Below, piece after piece: positions 13,759-20,409 of a stretch of 21,766 bases of DNA. Every line of letters starts with the position of its first letter. The stretch's first letter is position 1. Both the position numbers and the translations under genes were made by a program. The notes under the pieces were generated by a model. It worked only from the letters and a program-made list of their open reading frames with translations. It was not told the DNA's origin and searched no databases. This DNA is from JBMNQI01 sp050944055 (lineage in GTDB: Bacteria; Bacillota; Clostridia; Oscillospirales; Oscillospiraceae): positions 1-21,766 of the forward strand of contig JBMNQI010000042.1 of NCBI GenBank assembly GCA_050944055.1. Reading direction: 5' to 3'.

Positions 13759-15093
13759 TCAAAACTGATTAAGAGCGATAAGCACAGGGTCCCAGACCGG
13801 GCTGAAGGGCGGGGAATAGGCGAGGTCCATATTCAAAAGCTGCTCCACAGTTGCGCCCATTGTGATGGCCGTCGCCAGCATGTCTATCCTCATGGCCGCG
13901 CCCGAATACCCCACTATCTGGCCCCCTATGAGGCGGCGCGTGTCTTTTTCCGCAATCAGCTTTAAATGCATCTCCCGGGAGGACGGGCAGTAGTGAGCGG
14001 CTGTGCGGGATTTGATTTTTCTGGATATGAACTCAATGCCGGCAGCCGCGCACTCTCTTTCGCTCAGGCCTGTGCGGCTGAGCTCCATATCCATGACTCT
14101 GGCGATGCCCGTGCCGACGACCCCGTAAAAAGCCGCGCCGCCTCCAGCCGCATTTTCGCCTGCAGTCCTGCCCTGCTTGTTTGCAGTAGTCCCCATCGGG
14201 ATATAGGCTTCTCTGCCTGTGACAAGATGAGTTGTCGCCGCGCAGTCCCCGGCGGCATATATATTCTCAAGATTCGTCTCGCATTTTTCGTTGACGCGGA
14301 CAGCGTTTTTTACGCCGAGTTCTATGCCGGCCGCGCCCGCCAGCTCCGAATTCGGCGCGACTCCGGTGGACAGCAGGACCAGGTCGGAAGGTATATCCCT
14401 CCTGTCGGTGCTCACCATCCTGATTCTCCCGTTTCCTGACAGCCCTTTTACGTTCTCTTCCGTATAGACTGTGACACTCCCGGACTCGAGATAGGTTCTC
14501 ACGATATTTGCCATATCCTCATCCATGTTGGGTATAATATGCTTTGACCTGCCGATTATTGTCACATGGCAATTGTTTTTAACAAAGCTCTCGGTCATCT
14601 CGAGCCCTATATAGCCCCCGCCGACGATAGTGACGTTTTTCGGTCCGTGCCGCCGCATATAGTCCTTTATTTTCAGGCTGTCGGAAACCGAGCGAAGCGT
14701 AAAAACGCCGTCGAGCCCGATCCCGTCAATGGAAGGTTTTACGGGCCGCGCCCCCGTTGCGATTACCAGTTTGTCATAGTAATCATCAAAATCGGCGTTT
14801 TTCTTAAGGTCGCGTACGATTACCTTTGATTCCCCGGGCCTTATTTCCACGACTCTATGCAGGGTTTTAACCGAAATATTCTGAGCGGCGAAATCGGAAA
14901 GCGACCTGGCGAACAGCATGTCCTTTGACTGAATGCTTCCGCCGATAAAATACGGCAGGCCGCAGCCCGCGTATGATATGTATTCCTCATCCGTATATAC
15001 CGTTATATCCAGCCCGGAATCTATACGCCTGGCCTTTGAGGCGGCGCTCAGGCCGGCGGCGACCGCGCCTATTACTATCAGTTTTTGCGGCAT
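13759..15093 (-). CDS. CoA-disulfide reductase / NADH oxidase family flavoprotein
   Basis: A 444-aa FAD/NAD-dependent pyridine nucleotide-disulfide oxidoreductase. The FAD motif VIGAVAAGLSAASKARR starts at residue 7 (GAVAAG replaces the usual GGVAAG). The redox cysteine is Cys44 in SYAGCGLPYF, the single-cysteine form used by CoA-disulfide reductases, NADH peroxidases and Nox enzymes. The NAD motif is VTIVGGGYIGLEMTE, the second FAD motif NIYAAGDCAA. The C-terminal YSPPFSPVWDP is typical of CoA-disulfide reductases. It likely reduces CoA disulfide, persulfides or oxygen species as a redox defence. The start ATG at 15093 has AAAGG nine bases upstream; the ATG nine bases earlier abuts that site and is unlikely. 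A near-perfect promoter and a palindrome over the start site suggest a regulated single gene. Confidence 0.9.
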   Translation of the reverse strand: MPQKLIVIGAVAAGLSAASKARRIDSGLDITVYTDEEYISYAGCGLPYFIGGSIQSKDMLFARSLSDFAAQNISVKTLHRVVEIRPGESKVIVRDLKKNADFDDYYDKLVIATGARPVKPSIDGIGLDGVFTLRSVSDSLKIKDYMRRHGPKNVTIVGGGYIGLEMTESFVKNNCHVTIIGRSKHIIPNMDEDMANIVRTYLESGSVTVYTEENVKGLSGNGRIRMVSTDRRDIPSDLVLLSTGVAPNSELAGAAGIELGVKNAVRVNEKCETNLENIYAAGDCAATTHLVTGREAYIPMGTTANKQGRTAGENAAGGGAAFYGVVGTGIARVMDMELSRTGLSERECAAAGIEFISRKIKSRTAAHYCPSSREMHLKLIAEKDTRRLIGGQIVGYSGAAMRIDMLATAITMGATVEQLLNMDLAYSPPFSPVWDPVLIALNQF

Positions 15094-15118
15094 GGAAAAC
15101 ATCCTTTCCGTAATAATC

Positions 15119-15132
15119 CGGGAATATTCCCG
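15119..15132. promoter_or_regulatory. 14-bp palindrome at the transcription start, operator candidate
   Basis: CGGGAATATTCCCG is a perfect palindrome lying at about +1 to +13 of the predicted flavoprotein transcript. The position suits a repressor. The cognate regulator is not evident. Confidence 0.5.
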
Positions 15133-15137
15133 TTTCT

Positions 15138-15166
15138 AGTATATTGAAAATGCTCGCCTGTGTCAA
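15138..15166 (-). promoter_or_regulatory. promoter of the flavoprotein gene
   Basis: Read on the - strand: perfect TTGACA (15166-15161), 17-bp spacer, TATACT (15143-15138). The leader is about 38 bases. Confidence 0.88.
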
Positions 15167-15209
15167 TTTAATGCGCGGCCAGCGCACGGCCGGCCATTTA
15201 CACAAAGCT

Positions 15210-15590
15210 AAGGGCGCGATGCAAAATAGCGCCAAAAAAGGAGACCAGGAACCTTGAGGAAACTTTGCTTTCCGTAGATTTCTCACAACTGGGAAGAAAA
15301 ATGTTAAGGCGGAGCTTCTCTTTCTGGCACTGGCCTTTAATCTCAAAAAAACTTGATGAAAACAGAGACGGCAAGAAACAAAACTCATCTCTCGGCCATA
15401 AAGAAAACTGCATAATTCTGAAAATCTCCGTATTTTCAACATTTGGCGCTGATTGTAGCATCAGTGTCAGAATACTTGCGCTCTCAGGCAAAAATCTTTC
15501 AACACCTGAGAGCGCATTTCCATTCATATTCTTCTTTTCGCCTTGATAAAAGAGAACGTTGTAAAAAGTCTCATTTTGCAACGCGCCCTT
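15210..15590. mobile_element. MITE-like element or deleted insertion sequence with terminal inverted repeats
   Basis: The segment is visibly richer in A and T than its neighbours. It is bounded by AAGGGCGCGATGCAAAAT (15210-15227) and, inverted, ATTTTGCAACGCGCCCTT (15573-15590): 17 of 18 positions match. No transposase is recognisable. An unbroken 127-codon - strand frame (15581 to 15198, TTG start) runs from one repeat through the other, but it lacks a good ribosome site and resembles nothing I know, so it is not called as a gene. A target duplication cannot be set with confidence. Three internal hairpins lie at 15419-15516. The element sits between the flavoprotein promoter region and the 3' end of the epimerase gene. 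Confidence 0.5.
15477..15516. repeat. 12-bp perfect inverted repeat within the MITE-like element
   Basis: TGCGCTCTCAGG (15477-15488) pairs with CCTGAGAGCGCA (15505-15516) around a 16-base loop. It is preceded by two smaller hairpins, TGAAAAT/ATTTTCA (15419-15438) and CTGAT/ATCAG (15449-15464). On the + strand a T/C-rich stretch follows, which could make it a weak terminator. Confidence 0.6.
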
Positions 15591-15598
15591 TATATGTC

Positions 15599-16642
15599 TT
15601 AATTCAGCTCACAGCGCCGGTATTTAATCCAATTGACCGTATCGGCAATAGTGTCCTTAAGATCCCTCGGGCTGTATTTAAGCTGCATAGTCGCTTTGTC
15701 GTGCGAAAAAATCGCCGGTCTTTTTAAGAGATTCAGTGAAAACCGCGTGACGAGCGGCCTCTTTTTCGTAAGCTTCCCGACCCATTCGAACATTGGCACT
15801 AATAGCTTGACAAAGCCGGCGGAAACGCAGAATTTTTTCCTGCCGTCTGCGGCAATGCGCATATATTCCAACAAATGTTTAACTGAGCAGTAGCGGTTTG
15901 AAAGTATATAGCACTCCCCTTTTTCCCCGTAGTGCGCCGCCGCTATGCAGCCTTTCGCCACATCCCTGACATCCACAAAATCATATCCCCCGGTAATGCC
16001 CGCGGGTAGCTTCCCGTTGATATAAGAGCGTACGAGCTGCACCATATGGTTGCGCCCGTCGTCGTACGGCCCGATTATGCCCGAGGGCATGACAATGACG
16101 GCGTCAAGCCCCGACCTGGAGGCCTCCAGGACGGCCTGAGAGGCTTCGGCCTTGGTTTTTGCGTACGCGCCTTCGACCTTTTCCGCAGGGAACGAGTCCA
16201 CCTCGGTAATGACCGCCATTCCGGGCTTCTCCGGCAGGGCGTCAACCGAGCCCACGTAGACCAGCCTTTTGACCTTGTGCTTTTCGCACAGGCGAATAAT
16301 GTTCTTCGTGCCGTTGACATTTATGTCGTACATCATACCCGCCGCCTCGTCAGATATGCTTATCATCGCCGCCGCGTGTATTACTATAGTCTCATAGTCT
16401 TCCGAGCCGGAGAATATTTCGTTAAGACTCTCTTCTTTCGTCACGTCGCCCTTATAGTATGTCGTATTGCCTGTGTCCCCGGCCTTCTCGGACGGCAGTA
16501 TAAGCCCCCTGACACGGCAGTTTGCATTCTCCAGATATCTTATAATAGTACCGGCGAGGTGCCCCGCGGCGCCGGTAATTATATAAAGCGTATCCTTATT
16601 ATCATCATTAAGTTTTTTATTAAGCCTCATAACCTCGAACAT
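15599..16642 (-). CDS. NAD-dependent epimerase/dehydratase (extended SDR)
   Basis: A 347-aa extended SDR. The nucleotide motif is TGAAGHLA (residues 23-30), in which the last glycine of TGxxGxxG is alanine. The active-site pair is Tyr160 and Lys164 in YAKTK. HAAAMISI, VNGTKNII and VYVGSVDALPE are typical of the family, and the VMPSGIIGPYD segment lies in the substrate region. Relatives include dihydroflavonol-4-reductase-like, 3-beta-hydroxysteroid-like and sugar-modifying enzymes. The substrate cannot be told. The start ATG at 16642 has AAGGG eight bases upstream; the upstream GTG lies inside that site. It is divergent from a TetR-family gene, and a palindrome overlaps its promoter, so it is the likely target of that regulator. 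Confidence 0.88.
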   Translation of the reverse strand: MFEVMRLNKKLNDDNKDTLYIITGAAGHLAGTIIRYLENANCRVRGLILPSEKAGDTGNTTYYKGDVTKEESLNEIFSGSEDYETIVIHAAAMISISDEAAGMMYDINVNGTKNIIRLCEKHKVKRLVYVGSVDALPEKPGMAVITEVDSFPAEKVEGAYAKTKAEASQAVLEASRSGLDAVIVMPSGIIGPYDDGRNHMVQLVRSYINGKLPAGITGGYDFVDVRDVAKGCIAAAHYGEKGECYILSNRYCSVKHLLEYMRIAADGRKKFCVSAGFVKLLVPMFEWVGKLTKKRPLVTRFSLNLLKRPAIFSHDKATMQLKYSPRDLKDTIADTVNWIKYRRCELN

Positions 16643-16687
16643 ATAAACCACCCTTATTAAACACCATGTTGATTAACTTTCATATAT

Positions 16688-16716
16688 ATAGTATTATTTA
16701 GCTGAAAATATTTCAA
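16688..16716 (-). promoter_or_regulatory. candidate promoter of the epimerase gene
   Basis: Read on the - strand: TTGAAA, 17-bp spacer, TACTAT. The -35 and the start of the spacer lie within the palindrome at 16703-16715, so a bound repressor would block it. Confidence 0.45.
16703..16715. promoter_or_regulatory. operator candidate 1, TGAAA-ATA-TTTCA
   Basis: A perfect 5-bp inverted repeat with a 3-base spacer overlaps the -35 of the epimerase promoter. The same half-site, TGAAA, recurs at 16760-16775. Confidence 0.45.
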
Positions 16717-16759
16717 CCGCCACATTCGGCCGGTTTGAAAGATGCGCAACACTGCGCCG

Positions 16760-16775
16760 TGAAATGTTGATTTCA
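16760..16775. promoter_or_regulatory. operator candidate 2, TGAAAT-GTTG-ATTTCA
   Basis: A perfect 6-bp inverted repeat with a 4-base spacer, 34 bp before the TetR-family start codon. It shares the TGAAA...TTTCA form with the site at 16703-16715. A separate GCGCA/TGCGC repeat lies between them at 16744-16757. Confidence 0.45.
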
Positions 16776-16808
16776 TACGTGAATTTTTTATGAACCGGAG
16801 GTGCGACG

Positions 16809-17354
16809 ATGCCAGGAGACAAGCGCGTAAGGTATACAAGGCTCTTCCTCAGGGAAAGCCTCATAGAGCTGCTCAAGCTAAAGCCCATAGCCCGCATAAC
16901 GGTCAAGGAGCTGTGTGAAAAAGCGGCCATCAACAGGGCGACGTATTATTCCCATTACAGCGACCCTTCCGACCAGCTGCGTAAAATCGAGGCCGAATTC
17001 ATGGAGGGCATAAGCTCCTACCTTGATTCGCATTCACTGTCCGGGTCGGGGAACAGCTATTTATCCGCCGTCACGAAAATTATGGAATATATTGAAGAAA
17101 ACCGCGAGCTCTGCCGCGTGCTTCTGGGCGGCAACGGAGACGCGGATTTTCAGCAGGAAATAATGGAGTTTCTTCGCCAGCGCGTATTCGACGCCTGGAG
17201 CTCGGCCATACCGGACCGCGAATACGCGTATACCTTCGTGGCGACGGGCAGCATAGGCGTCGCCCGCAAATGGCTATTTAAAGAGTCGGAGAGGGAGACG
17301 CCGGAGGAGATAGCTTCCATAATCGTACGCCTTGTCAACGAGGGCATCGCGTAG
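16809..17354 (+). CDS. TetR/AcrR-family transcriptional regulator
   Basis: A 181-aa protein. The N-terminal DNA-binding domain spans about residues 5-55, with the helix-turn-helix in ITVKELCEKAAINRATYYSHY. This wording is typical of TetR members with the DhaS-like C-terminal domain, which often act as repressors but sometimes as activators. The C-terminal two-thirds is helical and would bind the effector. The start ATG has GGAGG six bases upstream. It is divergent from the epimerase gene across a 166-bp space holding two related palindromes, which suggests control of both genes. It ends 9 bp before the convergent flippase stop, with no canonical terminator between them. Confidence 0.88.
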   Translation: MPGDKRVRYTRLFLRESLIELLKLKPIARITVKELCEKAAINRATYYSHYSDPSDQLRKIEAEFMEGISSYLDSHSLSGSGNSYLSAVTKIMEYIEENRELCRVLLGGNGDADFQQEIMEFLRQRVFDAWSSAIPDREYAYTFVATGSIGVARKWLFKESERETPEEIASIIVRLVNEGIA

Positions 17355-17363
17355 CCGAAGCTC

Positions 17364-18896
17364 TTACAGCTTGCTCTCTTTAAATACCGAGAAGGGCGAT
17401 TCGCCCTGTATTCCCATAACCGCGAGATACAGCGGAACTGAAAAAGCGAGGCAGAGCGCGACGGCCGGCCCCGAATCAAGCCCTTTTCCCGTGAAGATAA
17501 TAAGGAGCAGCCTGCCGTAAAGCCCCGTCAGAGCCGATGAGAGCAGGGGCGAAAGAAGCCAGGGCATTATGGGAAGCTTCAGTCCGGTTTTTTCCCTGAG
17601 CTTTATGAGGCTGAGAATAAAGCTCAGTAAATTGCTTATGATAAACCCCCAGAGAAAGCCGCCCATGCCGACGCCGGGCATTCCCGTGCCCACATATGTA
17701 AAAACAAGCTGCAGCGCGCCGCAGAAAATTGAAACGCCGGCAGTGAATTTCTCGCAGCCTATGCCGTTGAGAACGCCTGTAAGTATAGTCGACTGGCATA
17801 TAAGAAAAACGCCGGCAGCCAAAGGCAGCAGGTGTTCTCCGGCCGCCTTTTCCTGAAACAGCAGGTTTCCGAGCATAGGCCCCGTTACGACAAGGAAGGT
17901 AAGCACCGGAAGCATCAGAGTTGACGCGGCCTCCATAGCCTTGCGCGTCCTGCGGTTTATCTCGTCCGTTTTTTTCAGCACGTGCGATTCGGCCATGCGC
18001 GGGACAAGTACGATATACATAGCGTTTATAAGGAAAAACGGCGTCATCACCATCGGCAGGGCCATACCGAACATCGCCCCGAAGGAGGACATGGCTTCCG
18101 CCGCGCCCATGCCAGAGGATATAAGCCTCTGGGGAATCAGTATTGAGTTGGCCGAGGCCATCAGATTCCCTATCAGGCTCGTCAAACCGACGGGGACGGC
18201 GATCTTCCATATGCGTTTTGCCATATCCGGCTCCGGCAAGTCCTCAGCGACGCGCCGGGCGAATTTTTTCCTCCATAAAACAGTAATAGCCGAAAAGCTG
18301 AAGACCTCGGCGATCAGCATGCCGATAATTATATAGCCGACCGTCTGTCCGCCGCCCGAGGAGGGCAAAAACAGGATCAGCAATATAATAGAGGCGTAGC
18401 GTATGAACTGTTCGACGAGCTCGACGATAGAAGGCGGGAGCACGTTCCCGATGCCGTAGAAGGAGCTTTTCTGAATGTTCTCAATGCCTGTGAGCAAAAT
18501 GCAGGGCACAACCAGCATAAGAGCGAGCTTTGTCCTCTCGTCGCCGAGCAGGGAAGCGGAAATAAAGTCTGAAAAATATAAAACCACAGTTCCGACGGGC
18601 AAAAGCAGCCCAAGGAAACGCAGAAGGCTCATTTTCCTCAGCTGAATAAGGGCCCTGTGCCGGTTTAACGCGTGATACTCCGCCGTCAGGCGGGACACGG
18701 CGACGTTTATGCCGATCAGGCTCAGGGACATAATGATGGCATATGCCGGCATTACAAGCTGATAAAGGCCCATATTCTCCGCGCCGATAAGCCTGCCTAA
18801 GATTATCCGGAATATAAAGCCCATCAGCTGTGAGACAACTCCCACGCCCATCAGCATGATTGTACTGTATACAAGCGAGTTTTTGGAAAACCGCAA
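17364..18896 (-). CDS. SpoVB-type polysaccharide/lipid flippase (MOP superfamily)
   Basis: A 510-aa polytopic membrane protein with about fourteen hydrophobic segments, matching the polysaccharide biosynthesis/SpoVB group of the MOP (MATE/MurJ-like) superfamily. Typical phrases are FRIILGRLIGAENMGLYQLVMPAY near the N-terminus, SSFYGIGNVLPPSIVELVEQFIR in the middle, and VLNGIGCEKFTAGVSIFCG in the second half. Relatives flip lipid-linked precursors for spore cortex or cell-surface polymers. The start is taken as the TTG at 18896, six bases after a GGGGGG ribosome site. The longer frame reaching 18971 would run into the upstream terminator. It fits the spore theme of the cortex-lytic gene, but a surface-polysaccharide role is equally possible. 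Confidence 0.9.
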   Translation of the reverse strand: MRFSKNSLVYSTIMLMGVGVVSQLMGFIFRIILGRLIGAENMGLYQLVMPAYAIIMSLSLIGINVAVSRLTAEYHALNRHRALIQLRKMSLLRFLGLLLPVGTVVLYFSDFISASLLGDERTKLALMLVVPCILLTGIENIQKSSFYGIGNVLPPSIVELVEQFIRYASIILLILFLPSSGGGQTVGYIIIGMLIAEVFSFSAITVLWRKKFARRVAEDLPEPDMAKRIWKIAVPVGLTSLIGNLMASANSILIPQRLISSGMGAAEAMSSFGAMFGMALPMVMTPFFLINAMYIVLVPRMAESHVLKKTDEINRRTRKAMEAASTLMLPVLTFLVVTGPMLGNLLFQEKAAGEHLLPLAAGVFLICQSTILTGVLNGIGCEKFTAGVSIFCGALQLVFTYVGTGMPGVGMGGFLWGFIISNLLSFILSLIKLREKTGLKLPIMPWLLSPLLSSALTGLYGRLLLIIFTGKGLDSGPAVALCLAFSVPLYLAVMGIQGESPFSVFKESKL

Positions 18897-18969
18897 CGCA
18901 ATCCCCCCTCTCAAGCAGTTTATTAACCCGTCCTGAAATTTATCCCGGTTTGTCCGATAGTTTTCATGC

Positions 18970-18996
18970 AAAAACCCCGCGCCTTTTGGCGCGGGG
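18970..18996 (-). terminator. intrinsic terminator upstream of the flippase
   Basis: A perfect 9-bp stem, CCCCGCGCC / GGCGCGGGG (18975-18983 with 18988-18996), has a 4-base loop and on the - strand is followed by TTTTT. It lies about 92 bp past the PduL stop and separates pduL from the flippase, so the flippase needs its own promoter between 18897 and 18970; none is clear. Confidence 0.9.
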
Positions 18997-19088
18997 TCCC
19001 GGGTTCGGTATATTTTTTGTGATCCGGCTTGCGAGCGTCATGCAAAGCCCTGGTTTTACACGGCGCTTATAATCTCAAGCCAGCCGCT

Positions 19089-19673
19089 TTAATACTTAAT
19101 AACCTCGCCGAGCATGGGCTTTTCAGACAGTCCGGCCGCGTTCTGCTCGTCATAGTCGATGTGCATGTTTGAGAACGGCGCGTCCTTCAGTAAGCGAACG
19201 AGCACGTTTTCCATAACAATGCAGCGCTCCTTGCCCATGCGTACCTTTACAACGTCCTTATCCTTAAAGCCGTACTTTTCGGCGTCAGCCAGGCACATAT
19301 GGATATGGCGGTTGGCTACTATCGCGCCCTCCTTCAGGTCAAGCTCGCCCTTCGGCCCGATGAGCTTGATGGGAGCGGAGTCCTTTGTATCGCCCGAGTT
19401 GCGAATAGGCGGGTTGATGCCTAGAATGCGGGCGTCCGTAAAGCTCAGCTCAACCTGAACGTCCTTGCGGTGGGGGCCGAGGACGCTGACGCCCTCTATC
19501 TTGCCGCGCGGGCCGACAAGCGTTAGCTTCGCGTCATACACCCAAACACTGGGGAGCGTCAGCGGGCGCTTAACCGGCAGGTCGGCTGTACCGAACAGGG
19601 CTTTCGCTGCCTCGTCGTTAAGATGGACGTGGCGGCCGGAGCCCTCGATTTCTACAATCATATTTTCAGACAT
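19089..19673 (-). CDS. pduL: phosphate propanoyltransferase / PduL-type phosphotransacylase
   Basis: A 194-aa PduL-family enzyme, which interconverts acyl-CoA and acyl-phosphate (propionyl or acetyl). Both halves of the duplicated fold are visible: GRHVHL (His15, His17) and NRHIHM (His123, His125), the metal ligands, plus MHIDYDEQNAAG near the C-terminus with His171. The N-terminus has only about ten residues before the first domain, so the encapsulation helix of microcompartment PduL is absent, and no shell genes are nearby. It probably works in the cytosol with an acetate or propionate kinase for energy conservation. The start ATG at 19673 has GGAGG seven bases upstream; an upstream in-frame ATG lacks one. 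It is monocistronic, with a promoter at 19726-19753. Confidence 0.92.
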   Translation of the reverse strand: MSENMIVEIEGSGRHVHLNDEAAKALFGTADLPVKRPLTLPSVWVYDAKLTLVGPRGKIEGVSVLGPHRKDVQVELSFTDARILGINPPIRNSGDTKDSAPIKLIGPKGELDLKEGAIVANRHIHMCLADAEKYGFKDKDVVKVRMGKERCIVMENVLVRLLKDAPFSNMHIDYDEQNAAGLSEKPMLGEVIKY

Positions 19674-19725
19674 TTTACTTCCTCCGTTTTCTTTATATAC
19701 TGGAAACATTGTTTTCTAAAGACAT

Positions 19726-19753
19726 ATTATACACCCTATATGAAATTCTTCAA
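19726..19753 (-). promoter_or_regulatory. promoter of pduL
   Basis: Read on the - strand: TTGAAG, 16-bp spacer, perfect TATAAT. The leader is about 46 bases. Confidence 0.7.
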
Positions 19754-19771
19754 GTACTAACCCGAATTTTC

Positions 19772-19800
19772 TTTACACGGCTTAATACTTATCGTATAAT
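19772..19800 (+). promoter_or_regulatory. promoter of the XRE regulator
   Basis: TTTACA (19772-19777), a 17-bp spacer, perfect TATAAT (19795-19800). The predicted start near 19807 is just ahead of the long inverted repeat at 19816-19844. It is back-to-back with the pduL promoter. Confidence 0.85.
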
Positions 19801-19815
19801 AAAATATTAGTATTC

Positions 19816-19844
19816 ATAACATAAATTGCTGCAATTTATGTTAT
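19816..19844. promoter_or_regulatory. 29-bp perfect inverted repeat, XRE operator candidate
   Basis: Arms of 14 bp, ATAACATAAATTGC and its exact complement GCAATTTATGTTAT, flank a single central T. It lies at about +10 to +38 of the XRE transcript. There is no T-run, so it is unlikely to be a terminator. The size and symmetry suit binding of a dimeric or tetrameric repressor, most simply the XRE protein itself. Confidence 0.6.
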
Positions 19845-19905
19845 ACGGCCAACGCGGCCGTTGCGGTACATACTTACAAATTCCTTAATTCAACCGGAGG
19901 TTAAA

Positions 19906-20205
19906 ATGGATTTTTCGGAAAAGCTCTCCGCCCTGCGCAGGGAGAAAGGCCTCAGCCAGCGCGCGGTCGCCGCGGACCTCAATATATCCCAGGCCCTTTT
20001 GAGCCATTATGAAAAAGGAATACGCGAACCGGGGCTGCAGTTTGTCGCGCGCGCCTGCCGATATTTTGACGTTTCGGCCGATTACCTTCTGGGCCTTTGC
20101 GATTCACGCGAGTGCGCGTCCCTCGGGGCGGAGGTCGCCAAACTCTTTTCCCGCCTTTCTGAAAACCGCGCGTCTGAAATGCGCGAGATAATAAAGGATC
20201 TTTAA
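19906..20205 (+). CDS. XRE-family helix-turn-helix regulator
   Basis: A 99-aa protein. Residues about 5-60 form a Cro/CI-type HTH: KLSALRREKGLSQRAVAADL, then the recognition helix in ISQALLSHYEKGIREP, then the FDVSADYLLGL ending common to Firmicute XRE regulators. The last 35 residues form a short helical tail that may mediate dimerisation. The start ATG at 19906 has GGAGG five bases upstream; the longer in-frame start at 19861 lacks one. It has a strong promoter and a 29-bp inverted repeat in its leader, which suggests autoregulation. pduL is divergent upstream and lepA follows 204 bp downstream. The regulated genes are unknown. The intervening 20206-20409 holds GC-rich inverted repeats but no clear gene. 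Confidence 0.88.
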   Translation: MDFSEKLSALRREKGLSQRAVAADLNISQALLSHYEKGIREPGLQFVARACRYFDVSADYLLGLCDSRECASLGAEVAKLFSRLSENRASEMREIIKDL

Positions 20206-20409
20206 AGCCGGCAGTCAGGCGCTGCTTTTGCATCTCAGACCTTTGTTTGCCCTGCCGGAGGCTCGCCGCAAGGCGCGATTACAGCAAGCCTGCCCGCCCC
20301 GGGGCCGGAGGCAGAAGAGGCGTTTACCGTCTGAGAGCGCGCTTCATGCGGGATTGCGCCTGCCCGCAAATCGCCAGACAGATAATATACCGCATTTGAG
20401 GTTTCACCT

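Noticed and set aside
15265..15546. 93-codon + strand frame in the same element
   Set aside because: Overlaps the opposite frame, no good Shine-Dalgarno site and no family resemblance.
15198..15581. 127-codon - strand frame through the MITE-like element
   Set aside because: TTG start inside the terminal repeat, weak ribosome site and no recognisable motif. Kept only as a remark under the mobile element.
17354..17380. Terminator between the convergent TetR and flippase genes
   Set aside because: Only a short AAGCT/AGCTT repeat is present and no T-run. The gap between stops is 9 bp, so it cannot be called a terminator.
19089..20205. Microcompartment locus around pduL
   Set aside because: No shell-protein, dehydratase or aldehyde-dehydrogenase genes nearby, and PduL lacks the targeting extension.
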